Positions 1-9,127 are shown, counted from the stretch's first letter. The stretch is 64,000 bases of DNA from Coneutiohabitans sp964457925 (GCA_964457925.1 CAYWGH010000029.1:18595-82594); one strand, 5' to 3'. The notes: generated from the letters alone by a model not told the origin. A program made the numbers and translations.

Positions 1-44
1 GTGTCGTCTCATGTACATGCCAAACATCTCAGCAAGAAAAACTC

Positions 45-1373
45 TCACGCAACGGCTTGCCGCACGGTGCGCCGCGCCAAATCATCGAAAGCGGCGTTGT
101 CAAAACCTTTCAAGCTGCTGCGGATGCGATTGTGCAAGGGCGCAATCCATTTTTCCGGCAACTGTTGGGCGCCGCACATTGTTCCGAGAATGGAACCAAC
201 GGTTGCGCCGTTGCTGTCCGTATCCCACCCTCCCATGACAACATAACAGATGGCGCGTTCGTAGTCGCCTTGACTGTACAATAACGCCGCAGCCACCAAT
301 GCAGCATTGTTAATGGTGTGCACCCAATGATAATGCCCGAATTTTTCATAAAGCCGGTCCACGGCGTTTTCCCATTTTTTTTCTGTATCGTAAAGCGCCA
401 GCACAAAGTGAATTGCCTCTGCCAGACGCGACTCTTTTGGAATCTGCTGCAAGCCCTGCGCAATGATTTGGCGAGGTTCTGAAACCACAAACGCAGCGGA
501 AATGGCAGCAGCAAAAAACATTTCCCCGTAGATACCGTTGCCGGTGTGACTCAAACGCGCATCGCGCCATGCCTTCTCTGCCGCCGCCTGCGGATTGCCC
601 GGCGAAATCCATCCCCATAAATCGGCGCGAATTTGCGCGCCGATCCATTCGCGATAGGGATTACGGCGGGTTGCCGTTTGCGGCGGCCGCCATCCTTGCA
701 ACAAATTGAAATAGGCCACGCGTTCCGCCGTAAATGTTGACAACACCGGCAGCATGCTCAACCAGCATTCGGCAATATGCGCTGTGACAAAATTCAATCC
801 GCAGGTTTCGAGAACGCGCAGATTGAGCATGGGATAATTCATATCATCATCCTCGGGCATGCACACGAGATTTTCCCGCAAACTCTCACGTCCGGAATGG
901 CGGTTCCACGGAAATTTTTGCAGCAATTCCTGCGGCATGCCGGCCGCAGTGATATAATCTGAAAGCGGCCAAGAGTGATTCGATTCCAATAATTGACGAA
1001 TAACAGCGCGCGGATGTTTTTCCACCGGCTTGCCCAACGCGCAGCCCGCGGCGCGGCCCAACCATCCGCCTAAAATGCGATCGTACAAATCTATTTCACT
1101 GCGCGCAGCCTCCGGCAAGGGCGTGAGTTGCACGGGGCGCAATGCCGCAATCTCCGCGATTTCTGAAGGTTCATTTCGCGGCGGTTTTGTGCCCATGCCA
1201 TCAATTTCGTACAACAGGGCAAGCGCGTGATCCCGCAACTCATTTTCATCCAAAGCAGCACGTTGAAAATCATTCCACCGTTGCTGCAAGCGCGCAACCT
1301 CACCGCCTTGCTCACGCTGTTGCCGCAATTCATGCTGAACCAACTCAAGCGGATCAATCCAGGAGATCTTCAC
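45..1373 (-). CDS. ADP-ribosylglycohydrolase family protein, third tandem copy
   Basis: A 442-residue protein of the DraG/ARH fold, which hydrolyses ADP-ribosyl or related ribosyl bonds using two Mg ions. The first 90 residues are a helical extension absent from the two neighbouring copies. The conserved G-W-L-G-R-A-A-G-C-A-L-G-K-P start of the fold lies near residues 103-116. The first metal motif is EDDDMNY (about 174-180) and the second is GGWDTDSNGATVGS (near 385), so both metal sites look intact. I chose the GTG start at 1373 because it overlaps the upstream stop as GTGA and has an AGGAGG Shine-Dalgarno about 5 bases before it; the longer frame to 1454 lies inside the upstream gene. It is the last gene seen of the catabolic operon. 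The exact substrate cannot be told from sequence. Confidence 0.85.
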   Translation of the reverse strand: MKISWIDPLELVQHELRQQREQGGEVARLQQRWNDFQRAALDENELRDHALALLYEIDGMGTKPPRNEPSEIAEIAALRPVQLTPLPEAARSEIDLYDRILGGWLGRAAGCALGKPVEKHPRAVIRQLLESNHSWPLSDYITAAGMPQELLQKFPWNRHSGRESLRENLVCMPEDDDMNYPMLNLRVLETCGLNFVTAHIAECWLSMLPVLSTFTAERVAYFNLLQGWRPPQTATRRNPYREWIGAQIRADLWGWISPGNPQAAAEKAWRDARLSHTGNGIYGEMFFAAAISAAFVVSEPRQIIAQGLQQIPKESRLAEAIHFVLALYDTEKKWENAVDRLYEKFGHYHWVHTINNAALVAAALLYSQGDYERAICYVVMGGWDTDSNGATVGSILGTMCGAQQLPEKWIAPLHNRIRSSLKGFDNAAFDDLARRTVRQAVA

Positions 1374-2419
1374 CCGACCCTCCTCGCTTGCGCCAAATCG
1401 GCAAGTTGTTCGACCAGGGCAATATAATCGCTGCCGGACAGCGCCGGAATGCACAACCCGCGCAAGCTCTGCAACCGCTCTCGCCAGCGCGCTGAAAGAA
1501 TATCATGACTGGTCATCGCGCCACACAAAGCGCCCACAAATGCCGGCACGGAATCCGCCGTTTTCGCAAAAGTTGTTGCCATCATCATGGCCATTTCAAA
1601 CTCACCGCGTGTTTGCTTGACAATGGCCAGGGTTAGTGCAAATGTTTCCGGCGCAACGTTGCCATAGTTATACTCGCGATTGATGATCGCCTCGCTCAAT
1701 GATGGCATGACCGCCAGCGTGGATTGTGAAACATCGCAAAGGGCAAGCGCTTCTTCAACGGTTCGTCGAATCCATGACGCGGGTGGAAGCTGCGCGAGAG
1801 CATGGTTCAACACCGTCTCTGATGCCGCCCCGTTGCACGCCATGCTGATTGCGGCCGCCATGGCTTGCGCCGCCCATAACCCGTCTTCCGCATTTGTGAT
1901 TTCTGCGTCACGCGCGGCAAGAGTTGCTGCAACTTGAACTTGCCCGGCGCAAACGACGCCAATGGGCACGGCGCGCGCGACGGCGCTGTCATCAAAATAA
2001 TGCGGATGATAGCGGCCGCTGTGCGGCGGCGGTATTGCTTTTCGCAGATGCGCCAGCGCAGCTTGAATGCTCACACTGGCTTTGATATTTTCGGCGTGCG
2101 CCAATTCCTGCCAGTTTGAAAGCCAGAGATCACCATTGAAATTTCCTTGCAGGTGCAGGAGATTCTTTAGGGTGAATGCCGCCCATTCCGTGTCGTCCGC
2201 CGGCGCCAGCGAAAACGCCTCCGCGGGCCGATTCAAAGAAAACGGCATGGCCACCGGAAGCGTGTTGTTATCTTCGGAGGCGGCATCAATTTCGCGGCGG
2301 ATGCGCCTGGTCCAAAATGGCATTGCAACGCTGCGATGAAACATCGCGGGCCAGCTTATCGCATCACCCATTGCCAGGCCAAACATGGCATTGCGCGCGC
2401 GCAGACGGAGATCATTCAT
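1370..2419 (-). CDS. ADP-ribosylglycohydrolase family protein, second tandem copy, partly degenerate
   Basis: A 349-residue member of the ADP-ribosylglycohydrolase family. The N-terminal fold motif is G-L-A-M-G-D-A-I (about residues 14-21), with I-S-W replacing the usual L-G-S/L-G-x. The first metal motif is ADDTEW (about 74-79). The C-terminal D-T-D-T motif is replaced by T-A-D-S (in FAKTADSVPAFVGALCGA), so one metal ligand is missing and catalysis may be weak, altered or lost. The ATG at 2419 overlaps the end of the upstream gene by 8 bases and follows a GGGAG sequence. Longer in-frame starts would run deep into that gene. The 4-base overlap with the next gene points to translational coupling of all three copies. 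It could work as a non-catalytic partner or on a different ribosyl substrate. Confidence 0.8.
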   Translation of the reverse strand: MNDLRLRARNAMFGLAMGDAISWPAMFHRSVAMPFWTRRIRREIDAASEDNNTLPVAMPFSLNRPAEAFSLAPADDTEWAAFTLKNLLHLQGNFNGDLWLSNWQELAHAENIKASVSIQAALAHLRKAIPPPHSGRYHPHYFDDSAVARAVPIGVVCAGQVQVAATLAARDAEITNAEDGLWAAQAMAAAISMACNGAASETVLNHALAQLPPASWIRRTVEEALALCDVSQSTLAVMPSLSEAIINREYNYGNVAPETFALTLAIVKQTRGEFEMAMMMATTFAKTADSVPAFVGALCGAMTSHDILSARWRERLQSLRGLCIPALSGSDYIALVEQLADLAQARRVG

Positions 2420-3407
2420 AAACCAACTCCCGGTGGGCAGCAAGCGCTGCCAGGGCCTCGGCGGTTGCCAGAACATCCATACCCGCAACGGTTTTGATGC
2501 AGGCGCCGCGCGCTGCTTGAATTCTGTTTGACCAATGCGCGGGCAGGGCAGCATAACCGAGTTTCGCGCCGGTAATGGCGCCGCAAATTGCAGCAACGGT
2601 ATCCGTGTCGCGGCCGGCATTCACCGCGCCGATCACCGCCTTTTCAAAGTTGCCGCGGGCTGCAGCAATCACCCCGAATGCCAAACCCACGGCTTCCGGC
2701 GCAAGGTCAGCCCAATGATAATAACGGCACACCAGCGCATCATATAACGCTTGCGGGACTTTCCAGAATTCATGATCGTTCCGCGCGATTGCAATTCCTG
2801 TGCGAATCGCATAACCACACCATGACTGTTCCGGAACGGTTTGCAGCGCGGCGGCAAAGATTTGATCGTCATCAGCGCCGATCATGGCAAGGGCAACGGC
2901 CGCAGCAACGGCTTTTCCCGCATAAATGCCTTCACCGGCATGGCTCACGACGCCATCAATCTCAGCCAGTTTTGCCGCCAGTTCAGCATCGCCGGCTGCG
3001 GCAATGCCATAAGGCGCGGCGCGCATGGCCAGGCCATCACTCCAACTGTGAAGATGTTGCCCGGATTGCGGCGGCGGCAAACCGCGTTTCAGATTGCCGA
3101 TGGTTAGAATCTCACTGAAACCGGCGCCTTTGTATTCGTTTTTTTCCGAGATGATTTCGTCACGCCAGGCTTGCGCCACGAACGTCGAGGTCAGTTCAAA
3201 ACCATGGCGCAGCAACAATCGCGCGCTGAATAAGGCATATTCCGTATCATCTGTGCCGGCCGGTTGTTCTGTTAAAAAATCTGTCACACGCCCCCAACGC
3301 TGTTGAATTTGCGCCGGGCTTTTTCCTTCAGTTGGACTGCCGAGCGCATCGCCGATGGCTAGGCCCATAAACGCGCCGCGCGCATGATCAACGAGATTCT
3401 TCACCAT
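2412..3407 (-). CDS. ADP-ribosylglycohydrolase family protein, first tandem copy
   Basis: A 331-residue protein and the most canonical of the three copies. The signature GLAIGDALGSPTEG is at residues 15-28, the metal motif TDDTE at about 52-56, and GRDTDTVAAICGAITG near 275-290. All residues expected for the two-Mg site of the DraG/ARH family are therefore present. There is no signal peptide, so it should act in the cytoplasm on an imported substrate. Its ATG overlaps the 3' end of the sugar-binding protein gene by 7 bases, which ties it to the ABC importer transcript. Members of this family cleave N- or O-glycosidic bonds to ribose in ADP-ribosylated molecules. With ribokinase in the same locus, free ribose or a ribose derivative is a plausible product (inference). 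Confidence 0.88.
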   Translation of the reverse strand: MVKNLVDHARGAFMGLAIGDALGSPTEGKSPAQIQQRWGRVTDFLTEQPAGTDDTEYALFSARLLLRHGFELTSTFVAQAWRDEIISEKNEYKGAGFSEILTIGNLKRGLPPPQSGQHLHSWSDGLAMRAAPYGIAAAGDAELAAKLAEIDGVVSHAGEGIYAGKAVAAAVALAMIGADDDQIFAAALQTVPEQSWCGYAIRTGIAIARNDHEFWKVPQALYDALVCRYYHWADLAPEAVGLAFGVIAAARGNFEKAVIGAVNAGRDTDTVAAICGAITGAKLGYAALPAHWSNRIQAARGACIKTVAGMDVLATAEALAALAAHRELVYE

Positions 3408-4723
3408 TGTTCGTCCCGCATTTGATAACGTGACAACACAAGGTTGCTTTCCCTCTCGATGCGCTGTGAGGTTTCAGCAAGCGAGAGCCGGCCGGCAAAG
3501 AATTCCTGCAAAACCGGGTTGGCTACCCGGTTCTTCCATTCGACATAGCCCGGAGCGCCGAGCCACGGCCCAACGGTCAAATATTGGGCAGATTGTGTAA
3601 CAATGTCCCAGCCGTCATGCGCCGTTTGAAACTGCGGCAGCCGCAGGCACGATTGCCGCGTCGGAATCATCCAATCGCTTTGCGCCAGGCGTGTCATGTT
3701 TTGGGTGCTGAGCATGAACTCGATAAAACGCATGGCTTCGGCTTGATGGCGCGACTTTTTGGGAATGCTCAACGTTTGAGTGCTAATGCCGGTATTTTGC
3801 GTCTCGGCTTTAAGCGGCGGCAGCACGGCCCAGTGAAAATCAGCGGGGGCATTTTCCACAAGCTGTTGCCGCGCCCATGCGCCAATGCCGATAAGCATGG
3901 CATATTTGCCGCTGAAAAATCCGGGAATCATGCCGGCGCCCGATTGCCCGATGCTTGCCAGCGCCGCGCTTTGATCTTCATACAACATGCCGTGAATTTC
4001 TTGCAAAAGTGCTGCCTCCGCGGAACCGACCTGAACCGTGTACTTGCCGTCCTGCTTGCGAAAAAAAGATCCGCCAAAACTGATGGAAAGATTCATTACA
4101 ATGTTCGCGGAATTGCGCAAGCCAAAAGCCGCGCCCCACTGATCGGTGATGCCATCGCCGTTTGTATCGCGCGTCAATTGCCGCGCGGCGCGGCGCAAAT
4201 CTTCCCATGTCCACGGTTGCTCGAATGCCGGAGGCGCGATGCCTGCCGCGGCAAACGCCTCCCGGTTATACAAAACGATCAGAGATTCCATCAGAAAAGG
4301 CACGCCGGTGATCTCATGATTCGAACGCGTTACCGAAGCCCAGGCCACCTCGAGAATATCTTCTTTCATCTCTGATGAAATCATGGGCGCGAGGTCGGCC
4401 AAATACCCTCGCATGGCGAAATCAACGATGATGGAAGATTCATAATGAAAAACGTCCGGAAGATCGCCGGTTTCGAATGCGGTGATCAAATAATCATGAA
4501 TCGAACCCCATGTGCCTTGCACATACTCCACCGGCATTTCCGGATGCGCGGCGTTCCATTCCGCCACCAGATCATCATTCGCCTGCAAAGCTTGCTCCTG
4601 CCAGGCCAAACTCACGAAGCGCAATTTCGGAGAGGCTTTCTCTGGAGCGGGATTCTTAAAATAGTGCCCAAGGGCAAACACAACGGCGAAGAGAGCAAGC
4701 GCGATAAGAAACCTTCGCAACAT
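3401..4723 (-). CDS. Sugar ABC transporter, extracellular solute-binding protein (family 1)
   Basis: A 440-residue periplasmic binding protein of the carbohydrate (MalE/UgpB-like, SBP family 1) type. Residues 1-20 form a hydrophobic N-terminal segment (FLIALALFAVVFALGHYF) without a clear lipobox cysteine, so it is probably membrane-anchored or cleaved by signal peptidase I. Family features are an early lobe with LVAEWNAAHPEMPVEYVQG, a GDLPDVF motif, PFLMESLIVLYNREAF and a late PAEAMRF-like segment (HQAEAMRFIEFML). The two permease genes lie 16 bases upstream and the first ADP-ribosylglycohydrolase overlaps its end. It should capture a sugar or glycoside and hand it to the permeases. The ligand is unknown; a ribosyl compound is suggested only by the context. 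Confidence 0.88.
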   Translation of the reverse strand: MLRRFLIALALFAVVFALGHYFKNPAPEKASPKLRFVSLAWQEQALQANDDLVAEWNAAHPEMPVEYVQGTWGSIHDYLITAFETGDLPDVFHYESSIIVDFAMRGYLADLAPMISSEMKEDILEVAWASVTRSNHEITGVPFLMESLIVLYNREAFAAAGIAPPAFEQPWTWEDLRRAARQLTRDTNGDGITDQWGAAFGLRNSANIVMNLSISFGGSFFRKQDGKYTVQVGSAEAALLQEIHGMLYEDQSAALASIGQSGAGMIPGFFSGKYAMLIGIGAWARQQLVENAPADFHWAVLPPLKAETQNTGISTQTLSIPKKSRHQAEAMRFIEFMLSTQNMTRLAQSDWMIPTRQSCLRLPQFQTAHDGWDIVTQSAQYLTVGPWLGAPGYVEWKNRVANPVLQEFFAGRLSLAETSQRIERESNLVLSRYQMRDEQW

Positions 4724-4738
4724 AGCGTCGCATGAAAT

Positions 4739-5593
4739 TCAATTTTTAACAGCGCCGGCGAGCAAACCGGCTGTGAACCATTTTTGGATAATGGCGAACA
4801 ACAACAATGACGGCAACGTGGCAACAACGCTGGCCGCAGCCAGCGGGCCGGTACGCGCCTGACCTTCCATGCCGGTATAACGCGCCAGCTCCACCGGCAA
4901 GGTGACGGCCTCCGGGCTTTTCATTAACACCAACGCGAAAAAAAATTCGTTCCACGCCGAAATAAACGTGAACAGCGTGGCAGCGCCCAGCGCGGGCAGC
5001 AGCGTCGGCAGCAAAATACGGAAGATGATTTGAACGCGCGTGGCGCCGTCAATCGCCGCGGCTTCTTCCAAATCCACCGGGATGCTTTTCAAATAACCGT
5101 GCAGCATCCACAATACAAACGGCAAGGACCAAACAACGTAGACCAGGGCCAATCCCGGCAGCGAATCCGTCAATCCTAAACTCCGCAGCAAGACATAAAG
5201 CGGAATCATGATCAAGATGGCTGGAAAAATTTGTGAGGTCAATATCCAGCCCAGAACCGCCCGGTTCAGCGCGGATTGAAAGCGTGCGAGGGCGTAAGCG
5301 CCGGGCAAGGCAATGATGACGCCGAGAAACGTGGAGAGCAAACCAACCATCAGGCTATTACGGATGGCAGCCAACACGTTGCTGCCGCGCAGGATGGTTT
5401 GATAATGTTCCAGAGAAAAAGAAGCCGGCAACAGCTTGGGCACGCCGGCATAAATTTCCGGCGTGGTTTTAAACGAGGTCGCAAACACCCAAAGCAACGG
5501 GAAAAGCAAAAACGTGATAAAAGCGAGGAGAACGATCTGAACGCTTGCATTTCTAAACAAGGCTTTGGGCTTTAACATGGGTTTGCTGTTCAA
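4739..5593 (-). CDS. Carbohydrate ABC transporter permease, MalG-like
   Basis: A 284-residue inner-membrane permease of the MalG/UgpE class. The first membrane segment is at about residues 17-38 (VQIVLLAFITFLLFPLLWVF), followed by the typical T-S-F-K-T sequence. The EAA loop that contacts the ATPase reads EEAAAIDGA (about residue 178), followed by RILLPTLLPALG. The C-terminal part has the W-N-E-F-F-F-A-L motif typical of this subunit. It lies 5 bases after the MalF-like permease and 16 bases before the binding-protein gene. No ATP-binding subunit is encoded in this operon, so it probably uses a shared MsiK/MalK-type ATPase encoded elsewhere. Confidence 0.92.
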   Translation of the reverse strand: MNSKPMLKPKALFRNASVQIVLLAFITFLLFPLLWVFATSFKTTPEIYAGVPKLLPASFSLEHYQTILRGSNVLAAIRNSLMVGLLSTFLGVIIALPGAYALARFQSALNRAVLGWILTSQIFPAILIMIPLYVLLRSLGLTDSLPGLALVYVVWSLPFVLWMLHGYLKSIPVDLEEAAAIDGATRVQIIFRILLPTLLPALGAATLFTFISAWNEFFFALVLMKSPEAVTLPVELARYTGMEGQARTGPLAAASVVATLPSLLLFAIIQKWFTAGLLAGAVKN

Positions 5594-5598
5594 AAATT

Positions 5599-6546
5599 CT
5601 ACGCCAGCCGTTCACGGAATTGAATGCGCAAATAGGCAAAGAGAACCAACGATATCACAATAACCATAACGTTGCCAATGGCGGCGGCATAGCCGACATA
5701 ACCGTAACGAAAGGCCTCTTCGTACGCCGCCAGCATAGGCAGCCGCGTCAAGCCGCCGGGGCCGCCTTGCGTCAACACCCACACCAGGCCAAAGGTGTTG
5801 AAGTTCCACATGAAAGACAACGATACGATCGCGGCCAGCACCGGCGTCAGCGCCGGCAGAGTAATATAAAAAAATTCGCGGATCGTGTTTGCGCCGTCGA
5901 GTCGCGCCGCTTCATACAAATCCGCTGAGATGGACTGCAGGCCGGCGAGCAAAAACACGGCGGCTTTTGGAATTTCGCCCCAGATGCCGGCGATGATCAC
6001 GGCGGGAATGGCAAACTCAAAACTCGAGAGCCAGTTGACGGGGCTGGCAACCCAGCCGAGATGCAACAATGCGGCATTCAACCAGCCGGCATCCATGTCA
6101 TAAATCTGGCGCCACACGATCCCGCGAATGATGGGCGGCATGGCCCAAGGCGCGAGCATCAAAACGGCATAAACCGAAGTAAAGCGAACTTTCGTATTGA
6201 GCAACAACGCCAGCGCCAAACCGAGCAGCACCTGCCCGGCCGTTACGGCTAACGTCCACACCAATCCCACGCGGAACGATTGCCAAAAAAATTCATCCTC
6301 TGCGAGTTGAATATAATTTTCGATGCCATTGAAATGAATGGGATCGCCCAGGCGATAATCCGTGAAGCCAAGATAAATGCCGCGCGCGAGCGGGAAAATC
6401 GAGAGCAACAGCACCGGCAGAATGACGGGCAGCAGCAGCTTGAGTTGTTCTTGCTTGTGCGATCTTGTGGAATTCAATTTGATCAAGGAAATTGGCAACA
6501 AAACTCGGGTTACCGGTTTGAAGCAGAGCGTAACGGCAACGTACAC
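5599..6546 (-). CDS. Carbohydrate ABC transporter permease, MalF-like
   Basis: A 315-residue inner-membrane permease of the MalF/UgpA class. The first membrane segment is around residues 37-57 (LLLPVILPVLLLSIFPLARG), followed by the typical YLGFTDY. The EAA loop reads YEAARLDGANTIREFFYITLP. The GTG start at 6546 has a GAGG sequence close upstream and overlaps the 3' end of the serine hydrolase gene by 37 bases, which suggests coupled translation. A shorter start nearer the first membrane segment cannot be excluded because the first 30 residues look unusual. It should pair with the MalG-like permease to form the channel for the substrate delivered by the solute-binding protein. Confidence 0.88.
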   Translation of the reverse strand: MYVAVTLCFKPVTRVLLPISLIKLNSTRSHKQEQLKLLLPVILPVLLLSIFPLARGIYLGFTDYRLGDPIHFNGIENYIQLAEDEFFWQSFRVGLVWTLAVTAGQVLLGLALALLLNTKVRFTSVYAVLMLAPWAMPPIIRGIVWRQIYDMDAGWLNAALLHLGWVASPVNWLSSFEFAIPAVIIAGIWGEIPKAAVFLLAGLQSISADLYEAARLDGANTIREFFYITLPALTPVLAAIVSLSFMWNFNTFGLVWVLTQGGPGGLTRLPMLAAYEEAFRYGYVGYAAAIGNVMVIVISLVLFAYLRIQFRERLA

Positions 6547-8957
6547 GCCTCGATAAAACGCGAGGAAAAATGATCGTATTTCACGCCAGCATGGTTGCGG
6601 CCAACAATGAGAAGCAATTCTTGCTCGGGATCAATGCGAAAAATCGCGCCGGAAGCGGCTTCATGCCCAAAGGTTTGCGCGCTCAAGCCATTTCCGCTCA
6701 ACGGCGCAGCGCCGATACCCCAGCGTTTTTGAATTTGAGGATTGATTGTCTCCAAAGAAGCCGGCAAGAGGCGGTCAAAACTTTCAGCAGAAAAAAAATA
6801 ATATTCGCCATAACTGCCGCGATTCAACAACATTTGCCCGAGCCGCGCCAGATCGCCGCTGGTGGCATACAAACTGCCGTAAGTGTTATCAACCGTTGCA
6901 TGCCGCATGTTTAAAGGTTTGAACAAACATTCTTCCATCAGATATGGAACGGCGCGGCCGCTCAACCGTTCCATGGCTTTGCCCGCCAGCGCATAACCGA
7001 GGCGATTGTATTGGAAATTTTTGCCGACTTCAAAATAAGGCAAGCCATGCGCGACAAAATTTTCGAGGGCAGGATTCCAATCCGAGCCCCATTCGCCGTG
7101 CCACGCGCCGCCATGCGTGTGCGTGACGGCATGCCGGAGCGTGAGCTTGACACCGTCTAACGGTTGCATTTCCGGCAAATATCGTTGCAACGGCGCGTCG
7201 AGATCGAGCAAGCCTTGATCGACAAATTGCATCAGCAAGACACCGGTCAACAACTTCGTGATAGAGGCCATCCACGTGGGCGTGGTAATCGTCATGGGCG
7301 AGCCATCACGCTGCTTGCCAAAGGCTTCATGAAAGATGATGCGGCCCTGATGCGCCAATAACGCAGTGAAGGGTTCATTGGCTTCGCGCGCCCAGTCCCG
7401 ACAAACCCCGCGAATCTTTTCGAGATCGGATTCCTTGTACGGCGAGGCGCCAGTGCGCGCATCAATGAGTTCACGCGCAATCGGGCGGGTGTGACGCTGA
7501 GGCGGATTGAAAGAAACCGGTTGTGTATTGAGCCCCTCTTGCTGCCGTTTGAAGCGAATCCACCATTGCCGGTCGCGCAAACGCGGGCTGTCGAGGCGTG
7601 GTTGCGTTGTATCCATTTCCGCGAGGCCGGCCAGGAAAATCGCAGCGTCAGCGCTGGTTTGTAAATAGAAAATCAGGTCGCCGAATGAAAATGCGCGAAA
7701 ATTGTCTTTGTAGCTTTGCCAAAGCGCCGGTGAAATCCCCAGCGCCGGCAGCGCATTGATCTGAATCGAGGCGTCTTCGCCATAGTCATCTAAAGCAATG
7801 GGGGCGCAATAAAGCGTGACATATCGTTTGATCGTGAACCCGCCCGGCGTCACGCCTTCCACCACAGCGGCATAGCGCCCGGCCGCCGTTGCGCGCTCGA
7901 CGCGATTCATGTTTTTGTCATAATAACTCACGCGCAATGCAAATTTCCCCAATTCGTTGTCAACCATCGCCGGGCGTTTCCATTGCACCCGGGGAAGTTT
8001 TCCGGGCGGAAAGACATATCGTTCCGCGAGCAGTTCTTCCTCCAGAAACGCTTTGATGCGCTTTTCGGTGATCGCGCGCAAAGCAACGGTTTCCACGGTT
8101 TCGCCGTTCAACGTGAGCTGCACGCCCTCGTTGGAGTGTTGCTGCTCGCGCGGGATGGTCAGGCGGGCAACGGCCAAGTCGCTTTCACGCTCAAACCACG
8201 CTTCATCTATTTTTTCTGTATTGGAAAAAATGGCGATGTTTTGGCCGCTTAACTTTGCGTGCGCGATGAGCTGAAGCTCGGCGTCGCCAAGATTCCAAAA
8301 TTTCAACTCCGAAAAAATTCTTTTACTCTCCTGCTTTCTCAGGAAGGCCAGGGCATCAGGATAAGCGAAGATTCTGTACCAAATTTCCTGCGAAGCGGTG
8401 ATGCCGGTGATTTTAATCCTCGCCGCCCGCCCGGCGCGCACCCATGAAACAGGCACACACAATGTCATATAACCAAAATAGGCGCGATTATGATTTTGAT
8501 GAACCGCGGTAAATGCCAGACGAGAGCCGGATTCTCCCTCGACCTGCCAGAAGGGCAGCGACTGAGATGAAAAAACGAAGTCATGCTTATTGTTGAGCGT
8601 GAGCTGGAATTTTTCCTCTCCCAAATTGCTGCCGAGGCCGCAGGCCCACACGAATGTTGCGTGCGTTCCTGCCCAGCGCAAAGGAAGTGCAGCCGTCTCC
8701 CAAACAATGGCTGCTTCGCTTCCCTGAGTGCGCGCGACAAAGGCCGGAACCGGCGCCCCTTCGCTGCGATGCGAGGGGTAGGGCGCAGGGGCACCAGAAA
8801 GAACTCGCGCAAAGCCTTCGAACCAATTCGCCGAATCCTCCTGAGCGCGAAACTGCAAACGCGCCGTCGCGCGTAAGTCGAGTTGCGCATGCGCCGAGGA
8901 AACAACACAACAAGCGGCAACGGCAAAAATACTCCAACCTTTTCGCGAGACGTTCAT
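6510..8957 (-). CDS. Secreted serine hydrolase with C-terminal beta-lactamase/esterase domain
   Basis: An 815-residue exported protein. Residues 1-24 are a signal peptide ending in SSAHA-Q. Residues 25 to about 480 form a large all-beta region I do not recognise. The C-terminal third is a class C beta-lactamase-like (penicillin-binding, EstB-type) domain whose nucleophile motif is S-I-T-K in WMASITKLLTG. The usual Y-x-N motif appears as Y-N-R (FQYNRLGYALAG), so the Asn is replaced, and the third motif is GHEAASG. It therefore more likely acts as an esterase or amidase than as a true beta-lactamase. The chosen ATG has no clear Shine-Dalgarno; a strong one (9005-9009) precedes an ATG in another frame. 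It sits between the propeller protein and the ABC permeases, so a role in releasing substrate outside the cell is plausible. Confidence 0.8.
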   Translation of the reverse strand: MNVSRKGWSIFAVAACCVVSSAHAQLDLRATARLQFRAQEDSANWFEGFARVLSGAPAPYPSHRSEGAPVPAFVARTQGSEAAIVWETAALPLRWAGTHATFVWACGLGSNLGEEKFQLTLNNKHDFVFSSQSLPFWQVEGESGSRLAFTAVHQNHNRAYFGYMTLCVPVSWVRAGRAARIKITGITASQEIWYRIFAYPDALAFLRKQESKRIFSELKFWNLGDAELQLIAHAKLSGQNIAIFSNTEKIDEAWFERESDLAVARLTIPREQQHSNEGVQLTLNGETVETVALRAITEKRIKAFLEEELLAERYVFPPGKLPRVQWKRPAMVDNELGKFALRVSYYDKNMNRVERATAAGRYAAVVEGVTPGGFTIKRYVTLYCAPIALDDYGEDASIQINALPALGISPALWQSYKDNFRAFSFGDLIFYLQTSADAAIFLAGLAEMDTTQPRLDSPRLRDRQWWIRFKRQQEGLNTQPVSFNPPQRHTRPIARELIDARTGASPYKESDLEKIRGVCRDWAREANEPFTALLAHQGRIIFHEAFGKQRDGSPMTITTPTWMASITKLLTGVLLMQFVDQGLLDLDAPLQRYLPEMQPLDGVKLTLRHAVTHTHGGAWHGEWGSDWNPALENFVAHGLPYFEVGKNFQYNRLGYALAGKAMERLSGRAVPYLMEECLFKPLNMRHATVDNTYGSLYATSGDLARLGQMLLNRGSYGEYYFFSAESFDRLLPASLETINPQIQKRWGIGAAPLSGNGLSAQTFGHEAASGAIFRIDPEQELLLIVGRNHAGVKYDHFSSRFIEACTLPLRSASNR

Positions 8958-9004
8958 GCGAGGCGCTATTCAAAAAAATATTAGGACGCATTCCCATGCT
9001 CACA

Positions 9005-9120
9005 CTCCTGCTCGTTTTCAAATATCTTCACAGACGAGCAAGAGTATGAGCGCAACAAGGCATAATCGTCTAGCGTTTGTCATCCGGTGTGACACAAGCT
9101 TCGCCCTATCATGCCTTGTT
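9005..9120. repeat. Two inverted repeats in the spacer between the propeller and serine hydrolase genes
   Basis: The 170-base spacer holds two perfect inverted repeats. The arms TGCTCGT (9009-9015) and ACGAGCA (9034-9040) form one hairpin. The arms AACAAGGCAT (9054-9063) and ATGCCTTGTT (9111-9120) form a larger one, with a smaller TGTCA/TGACA stem (9078-9094) inside it. Neither is followed by a U-run on the minus strand, so they look more like RNA-processing, stabilising or attenuating structures than simple terminators. Confidence 0.5.
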
Positions 9121-9127
9121 CGACAAC

